Origin: a virus
IMG/VR virus record: IMGVR_UViG_3300021381_000043
Span: 1-30,854 of that record
Strand: one strand, 5' to 3'
DNA: 30,854 nt
Within the stretch, counting starts at the first letter, position 1; each line of letters starts with the position of its first letter. Under the pieces are notes generated by a model. The model was given only the letters and a program-made list of their open reading frames with translations, had not been told where the DNA came from and made no database searches. Positions 27,373 through 30,854 of the stretch are shown here, in pieces. The translations under genes and the position numbers were made by a program.

Positions 27373-27603
27373 ATGTACAAATACCGAAGCAAATGCAGGT
27401 GGAATATGCTTCTTCACATAGATGGTGAAGTAGTAGAGATTAGACCTTCAGAATTATTTGAATCAAAGACGTTAGTTACTTCTAGAAATCTAGAGTTAGT
27501 TACTGAACCGACAAAGAAGAAGAAGAAGAAGAAAGCTACAAAAAAAGTAGCCGCCCCCAAAACGTTTATAGAGGACTCCTATGGCAACAGCAGCAGCACC
27601 TAA
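27373..27603 (+). CDS. Small Lys-rich hypothetical protein
   Basis: The protein has 76 residues. A compact N-terminal part (residues 1-45, with a CRWNMLLHIDGEVVEIRP strand pair) is followed by a run of seven Lys and a KKVAAPKTF tail. The Lys run comes from a GAA/AAG-type repeat near 27517-27533. It overlaps the following neck gene by 23 bases in another frame. It lies just after the capsid terminator. The family is not recognised; a head-associated minor protein is possible. The ATG at 27373 has no strong ribosome binding site. Confidence 0.5.
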   Translation: MYKYRSKCRWNMLLHIDGEVVEIRPSELFESKTLVTSRNLELVTEPTKKKKKKKATKKVAAPKTFIEDSYGNSSST

Positions 27604-28465
27604 AATTGATCCTAGGTTAGTAGGATACGGAGATACCTTTGGCAACTACGGTGGCAGGAATCTTGGAGATACCGATATCTACTCCACTGCTATTGATTCC
27701 TCTAAGCTTAACAAGAGTCTTTTAGGTGAAGGGGTTGAGCTAGATCCCTTCGAACAGACAGTTCATGATTTTGTCCTCTCTAGATTAGGTCATCCAGTAG
27801 TCCGAGTAGAGCTTACCCCTTTCCAGATTAAGACTGCTATTGATGAAGCGGTAACTAACTTAGATTACCATGCACCTTTCTGGACCATGCAATGTGCAAC
27901 CTTTGAATGTTCAGCAGGGGTAAACGCTTATATGCTCCCTATGCATATAGCCTACAACCTCAACTACGTTGTATATAAGAAGTCCCTACTAACTATTCCA
28001 GGAGGAGCAGGAAGCTTGGAGTCTGATTTCTTTATCAAATACTTCCAAGACAACTTCCTCTTTAGTAACTTCCAAGTATCTGATTTTTATCTAATGCAAC
28101 AGCACTTAGAGATGGTTAGAAAGATTCTAGGCCAAGAAGGATCTTGGGACTTACTCAACGGAAACATATTACAACTGTATCCTACGCCTGTTAACAATAG
28201 CCAGATAGTTATTTTGATTTACAGAGCATTAGATACTTACACTATGCACCCCTACTATAAGAACTGGATTCAACGATTTGCTTTAGCAGTATGTAAAGGA
28301 ATCCTTGGTGAGATCAGGGGTAAATACAAATCACTTCCATCTCCTGGTGGAGGTGCAAGCTTAAACGGTTCTGAGTTATTGCAACAAAGTACTCAAGAAA
28401 AAGAAAAGCTAAAAGAAGAGCTTCTCTCTGAGATAGAAGAACCTCCTGCGTTCTCTATGTTTTAG
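27581..28465 (+). CDS. 13: Neck / head-completion protein, gp13-like
   Basis: The protein has 294 residues (T4 gp13 has 309). Residues 67-91 read LSRLGHPVVRVELTPFQIKT then AIDEA, the family-typical opening in which a LG-hP-hhxVELT strand leads into a helix. The middle is rich in aromatic residues with AYNLNYVVYKK and NFLFSNFQVSDFY. Near the end there is a helical stretch WIQRFALAVCKGILGEIRGK and a final acidic helix. GAGGA lies five bases before the ATG, which supports the start inside the previous gene. gp13 with gp14 forms the neck that closes the filled head and joins the tail. Moderate to good confidence. Confidence 0.7.
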   Translation: MATAAAPKIDPRLVGYGDTFGNYGGRNLGDTDIYSTAIDSSKLNKSLLGEGVELDPFEQTVHDFVLSRLGHPVVRVELTPFQIKTAIDEAVTNLDYHAPFWTMQCATFECSAGVNAYMLPMHIAYNLNYVVYKKSLLTIPGGAGSLESDFFIKYFQDNFLFSNFQVSDFYLMQQHLEMVRKILGQEGSWDLLNGNILQLYPTPVNNSQIVILIYRALDTYTMHPYYKNWIQRFALAVCKGILGEIRGKYKSLPSPGGGASLNGSELLQQSTQEKEKLKEELLSEIEEPPAFSMF

Positions 28466-28466
28466 G

Positions 28467-28474
28467 AATAAATA
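28467..28474 (+). promoter_or_regulatory. AATAAATA late-promoter-like element before the internal head protein
   Basis: This AATAAATA lies in the 16-base gap between two genes, seven bases before the ATG at 28482. It is similar to the AATAAATA at 1037-1044 before the spike gene. It may be a T4-type late element or simple AT-rich chance. Confidence 0.25.
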
Positions 28475-28481
28475 AACAAAT

Positions 28482-29228
28482 ATGAAAACTTTCGAGAATT
28501 CCAGCAGAGCTTACAAGCAAATTGGTTTAGTATTAGCCGAAGCTATGGGTCATAGAGTTGATGAAATTGCTCCTTTGGCTGCTTTAGGGGCGGGAGCCCG
28601 AGTGGTTGCTGGTGTTGCCTCTAGGGGCGCAGCGGCTCTTGCTAGGGGAGCTAAGGGTCTTGGTCAAGGTGTAAAGTCTGGTGCTAAGGTTGCTGGTCAG
28701 AAGATTAAGCAAAGGATCAAGAAAAAAGCTACGGATAAAGCTTTAGGCTATGCTCAAGAAAAGTTGGGAGATAAGTTTCAAGCTGGATATAAAAAAATTA
28801 AAGGTAAATTCACGGGGGCTGGGGACCAAGGTACTATCCCCGATGATAAGGAGGCTGAGGAAGAGCTTAAGGTATCCGATTTGGATAACGTCCAAAATGA
28901 AGGAACAATTATGAATAACGCATACTCTGTATACTCCCGCCTAGCGCATATCTTTTTAGAAGGAGGCAATCCTTTCACTGATACGCAAAGGGCTGCGGGA
29001 ACTAAAGCGCGGGGAGACGCGGCAAAACGAACTCCCACTGGCGCAGAACACGCCCAAACAGCGGAGAAGGAGGCTAACAGAGCAGCTTCTAGAGCACCTA
29101 GAGATGTAAAACCTACTGTAACCGCAAAGAACAGACTTGCAAGAAAAAGAACAGAAAGGGCTAGTATGAAAAGAGGAGCGTTGAGAGATTTAGCGGTAAA
29201 ATCACAAATTAAACCTAAAGATGGCTAA
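28482..29228 (+). CDS. Basic internal head protein candidate with capsid-targeting-like N-terminus
   Basis: The protein has 248 residues. Its N-terminus, MKTFENSSRAYKQIGLVLAE before A21, has the form of a T4 capsid targeting sequence (T4: MKTYQEFIAEA), with a predicted gp21 cut at L18-A19-E20. The rest is Ala/Gly/Lys/Arg-rich: a hydrophobic Ala/Gly block (30-62), a Lys-rich part (65-110), an acidic linker (120-140), a second targeting-like segment AYSVYSRLAHIFLEGGNPF at 147-165, and a basic tail. The first block shares two DNA-level repeats with the gp21 extension. A well-placed internal start at 28911 is described separately. It lies between gp13- and gp14-like genes, an odd site for an internal protein. 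No homologue is recalled. Confidence 0.55.
   Translation: MKTFENSSRAYKQIGLVLAEAMGHRVDEIAPLAALGAGARVVAGVASRGAAALARGAKGLGQGVKSGAKVAGQKIKQRIKKKATDKALGYAQEKLGDKFQAGYKKIKGKFTGAGDQGTIPDDKEAEEELKVSDLDNVQNEGTIMNNAYSVYSRLAHIFLEGGNPFTDTQRAAGTKARGDAAKRTPTGAEHAQTAEKEANRAASRAPRDVKPTVTAKNRLARKRTERASMKRGALRDLAVKSQIKPKDG
28506..28541 (+). repeat. Copy 2 of the 36-base repeat encoding RAYKQIGLVLAE
   Basis: This copy lies at residues 9-20 of the protein encoded at 28482 and matches 24621-24656 at 33 of 36 bases with all differences silent. Confidence 0.8.
28621..28640 (+). repeat. Copy 2 of the 20-base repeat encoding RGAAAL
   Basis: This copy matches 24379-24398 at 19 of 20 bases, in frame. It lies after the RAYKQIG cassette here, but before it in gp21. 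Confidence 0.6.
28911..29228 (+). CDS. Possible internally initiated protein inside the 28482 gene
   Basis: An in-frame ATG at 28911 (codon 144) is preceded by AAGGA at 28900-28904 with a six-base spacer, a better ribosome binding site than many real starts here. It would give a 105-residue basic protein beginning MNNAYSVYSRLAHIFLEGG, itself similar to a targeting sequence ending in an FLE|G cut, and followed by a Lys/Arg/Ala-rich body. It could also be only an internal motif of a single long protein. Confidence 0.4.
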   Translation: MNNAYSVYSRLAHIFLEGGNPFTDTQRAAGTKARGDAAKRTPTGAEHAQTAEKEANRAASRAPRDVKPTVTAKNRLARKRTERASMKRGALRDLAVKSQIKPKDG

Positions 29229-29787
29229 AAAGAACTATAAAGCAACGACGAAGCTCCCTGAGCTTCCTGACCTTGATGAGGGAGAAAGTCTTCTTAACCT
29301 CTTCGATCAGGATAACCCAGATATTAACCTATTTAACTTGGTTGATGATGAGATGATTCGCCTTGCTGGTTCTAAGTTCTCTTTCTACAAGTATTATCAA
29401 ACGGAAGAGTTCGATGATGTTTACATGGAATCGCGGAACAAACCAGTAGCTAAGAATGCTATTACTGTTCACGGTCACTATGACCCTACTTCAATGAGCG
29501 AGGAGCTTACTCAGTTTGGTATTGAATTAACTAATGACCAACTGTTTACCTTTAACAAAAGTTATATTGAAAGAAAGATAGGTAGATCGGTCATTCCTGG
29601 AGATATTGTAAAGCCAGCATTCCAAGATCAGATGTATGAAATTTTCGAAGTAGTTGAGGATAGCTTTGAATCTTATGGTGTGTACCATTTAGTATGCTCT
29701 GCTAAACTCCTCCGTGATGCTCCTGACGTTCAGGACACTCCCCTTACCGAGATCAGTGATGAGCTTGGAGGGTACGCAGGTATCTAA
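29221..29787 (+). CDS. 14: Neck protein, gp14-like
   Basis: The protein has 188 residues (T4 gp14 has 256). The start overlaps the previous stop by eight bases. Residues 97-112 read QFGIELTNDQLFTFNK and 124-145 read IPGDIVKPAFQDQMYEIFEV. This FGIE / ND / FN, then GDI / EIFEV arrangement is the gp14 hallmark. The first 35 residues are an acidic Leu/Pro arm. gp14 joins gp13 in the neck ring between head and tail. Its end overlaps the next start as TAATG. Confidence 0.65.
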   Translation: MAKKNYKATTKLPELPDLDEGESLLNLFDQDNPDINLFNLVDDEMIRLAGSKFSFYKYYQTEEFDDVYMESRNKPVAKNAITVHGHYDPTSMSEELTQFGIELTNDQLFTFNKSYIERKIGRSVIPGDIVKPAFQDQMYEIFEVVEDSFESYGVYHLVCSAKLLRDAPDVQDTPLTEISDELGGYAGI

Positions 29788-30524
29788 TGACCACAAGTAA
29801 GTTTATAGATAACAGTGGGCTGAATGTAGATTGGGATGCTTCTGCGTTCACAAGTAAGAACAGTAATTGGAAAACTAGAGAAGGTAACGTTCGTAAAGAA
29901 ATTTACAAAATGACCAAAGCTAGATCTAACGTATCCTTTGTTTATAAAGAGTCTCTAAGGTCTATGATTGCATCGTTTAATGATGTTGGTTACATTAGCT
30001 CAGAGGATAAGTGGAATGATATTAAATGTATCCATGCTAATGCAGAGAGAGCGGTTGCTAAACTTAAGCAAGAGAATAATATTATCCTACCTATTTTGTC
30101 AATTGGTCAGACAGTTTCGGATAACGACACTGAAAGACAGAAGACTGAAAGCCTTTTAGTTAATGAGAAGTACTGGGATAAGGAAAAGAATAGAGCTATT
30201 AGGATTCTAAGTCTTGCTCCTAGGGCTGTAAATGTTAGATACCAATTAAATATTTGGGCTAAGTACATGGCAGACATGGATCAGATACTTGAGCAGGTTA
30301 GATTAAAGTTTAATCCTGAGATGCAAGTCCCAACTGAATTTTCTACACTTGCTAAAGCCTTCTTAGAGTCCGAAGAAGAGGTTGGTCAGGTTACTGTATC
30401 GGATAAAGAGGATAGGATTTTGAAGAAGACTATGAACATTGTTTTAAGAACCTATATTCCAAGCCCTAAATTCCTGTATACATCTACAGGAAAGATTGAA
30501 GAATTTAAAGTGGACACTACCTGA
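29787..30524 (+). CDS. 15: Tail sheath stabiliser / completion protein, gp15-like
   Basis: The protein has 245 residues (T4 gp15 has 272). The diagnostic part is residues about 139-181: a Pro before a strand that reads VNVRYQLNIWAKY, then MADMDQILEQV and KFNPEMQVP. The pattern Pro - strand - D-x-x-Q-I-x-E-Q - F-x-P is characteristic of T4-like gp15 proteins. It caps the tail end that binds the neck. The N-terminal half is more diverged. Its stop overlaps the PAAR start (TGATG). Gene order 13-14-15 supports the call. Confidence 0.62.
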   Translation: MTTSKFIDNSGLNVDWDASAFTSKNSNWKTREGNVRKEIYKMTKARSNVSFVYKESLRSMIASFNDVGYISSEDKWNDIKCIHANAERAVAKLKQENNIILPILSIGQTVSDNDTERQKTESLLVNEKYWDKEKNRAIRILSLAPRAVNVRYQLNIWAKYMADMDQILEQVRLKFNPEMQVPTEFSTLAKAFLESEEEVGQVTVSDKEDRILKKTMNIVLRTYIPSPKFLYTSTGKIEEFKVDTT

Positions 30525-30814
30525 TGCCAGCCGTAACTAGAATTGGTGATAAAGACGTAATGCATTGAAGCGTTCCTACGAGAGCAGTTGGTTCTCCAGA
30601 TGTGCTTTGTAATGGAATAGGAATCTCTAGGCAGGGAGATGTTAACGATGTTCATTTACTTCCTGGGGTTCCATGCCCTTCCCATTCAGCGCCAATTGCT
30701 ATTGGCAGTAGCACTGTTTTTATTAATGGAAGGGGTTGTGGTAGGGTTGGAGACGCTATTGCGGGGTGTACTAGTGTGGCTACTGGATCCCCTAACGTAT
30801 TTGCTGGTGGTTGA
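30524..30814 (+). CDS. PAAR-repeat spike tip protein with an in-frame TGA at codon 15
   Basis: Starting at the ATG that overlaps the previous stop, the frame gives MPAVTRIGDKDVMH, then TGA at 30566-30568, then continues as a full PAAR protein to the TGA at 30812-30814, 96 codons plus stop. This matches the size of T4 gp5.4 (97 residues). PAAR features are intact: GSPDVLCNG, RQGDVNDVH, CPSH, GSSTVFING, GRVGD, GSPNVF. Metal ligand candidates are H14, H44, C51 and H54. From memory of relatives the TGA replaces Cys in a HCS-like site. A GTG at 30602 is the only early in-frame restart, but it would omit the N-terminal repeat. PAAR proteins sharpen the central spike. Causes could be a sequencing error, a real nonsense mutation, or recoding. 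Confidence 0.75.
30580..30596 (+). promoter_or_regulatory. Weak SECIS-like hairpin after the PAAR TGA
   Basis: GAGAG at 30580-30584 can pair with TTCTC at 30592-30596 (one G-T wobble) around a seven-base loop CAGTTGG. The spacer from the TGA to the helix is 11 bases, the bacterial selenocysteine spacing. The stem is short and such hairpins arise easily by chance. Confidence 0.15.
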
Positions 30815-30854
30815 TAAAAAAGTTTTCAAAAAGTAAGGGTCAAAGTGATACATA

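Noticed and set aside
30566-30568. Global TGA reassignment (TGA read as Trp or other)
   Set aside because: TGA is used as the true stop of several genes in the window, so only a local event is possible.
30602-30814. PAAR gene starting at the GTG at 30602
   Set aside because: It would cut away the N-terminal PAAR repeat and His14, and the upstream 14 codons match the family start.
1-30854. tRNA genes, CRISPR arrays, insertion sequences, attachment sites
   Set aside because: Coding density leaves only short gaps (largest about 93 bases), none of which holds a tRNA-like cloverleaf, spaced repeats or transposase-like frame.

Overview
The window is a stretch of a contractile-tailed (myovirus-type) bacteriophage genome from the wider T4-like group. 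All genes lie on the + strand, tightly packed and AT-rich, with stop and start codons often overlapping. The best family anchors are a gp23-type major capsid protein, a gp21-type prohead protease, a gp22-type scaffold, gp25- and gp6-type baseplate wedge proteins, a gp5-type spike, gp13/14/15-type neck and tail-completion proteins, and a PAAR spike-tip protein. The sequences look far from T4 itself and closer in flavour to aquatic or marine T4-like phages; that placement is inference, and the host cannot be read from this window. No tRNA, integrase, IS element, CRISPR array, replication gene or portal gene is visible.

Layout. 1-2153: the 3' end of a probable tail-hub gene and a lysozyme-less gp5-like spike. 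2163-4880: a large protein with a C-terminal LamG/lectin-like fold. 4880-11333: the baseplate wedge block gp25 - gp6 - large gp7/P2-I-like protein. 11333-21773: six-gene-scale host-contact region made of two small paralogous adhesin-like proteins, a 1185-residue beta-helix protein, an 834-residue protein sharing its N-terminal docking motif, and an 870-residue Pro/Gly- and Cys-containing protein. 21867-27286: the head module, with three small proteins in the place of T4 gp67/gp68, then protease (gp21), scaffold (gp22) and major capsid (gp23), closed by a strong intrinsic terminator. 27373-30814: a small Lys-rich protein, gp13-like neck, an internal-head-protein candidate, gp14-like neck, gp15-like tail completion, and a PAAR gene.

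How it works together. The head genes seem linked by proteolysis: nearly every one carries a T4-type gp21 cleavage motif ([L/I]-x-E before A/G/S) near its N-terminus, including an I-D-E|A site in gp23. The protease has an extra ~370-residue basic/acidic tail containing a capsid-targeting-like cassette that also forms the N-terminus of the 28482-29228 protein, with 33 of 36 bases identical. That second protein also has a well-placed internal ribosome binding site and start that would yield a smaller protein with its own targeting-like N-terminus. This head-packaging set is the most novel-looking part of the window.

The other oddity is the PAAR gene, whose otherwise intact 97-codon frame is interrupted by a TGA where relatives are expected to have Cys. 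A weak SECIS-like hairpin follows at 11 bases. Error or mutation is the simplest explanation, but recoding deserves a check.
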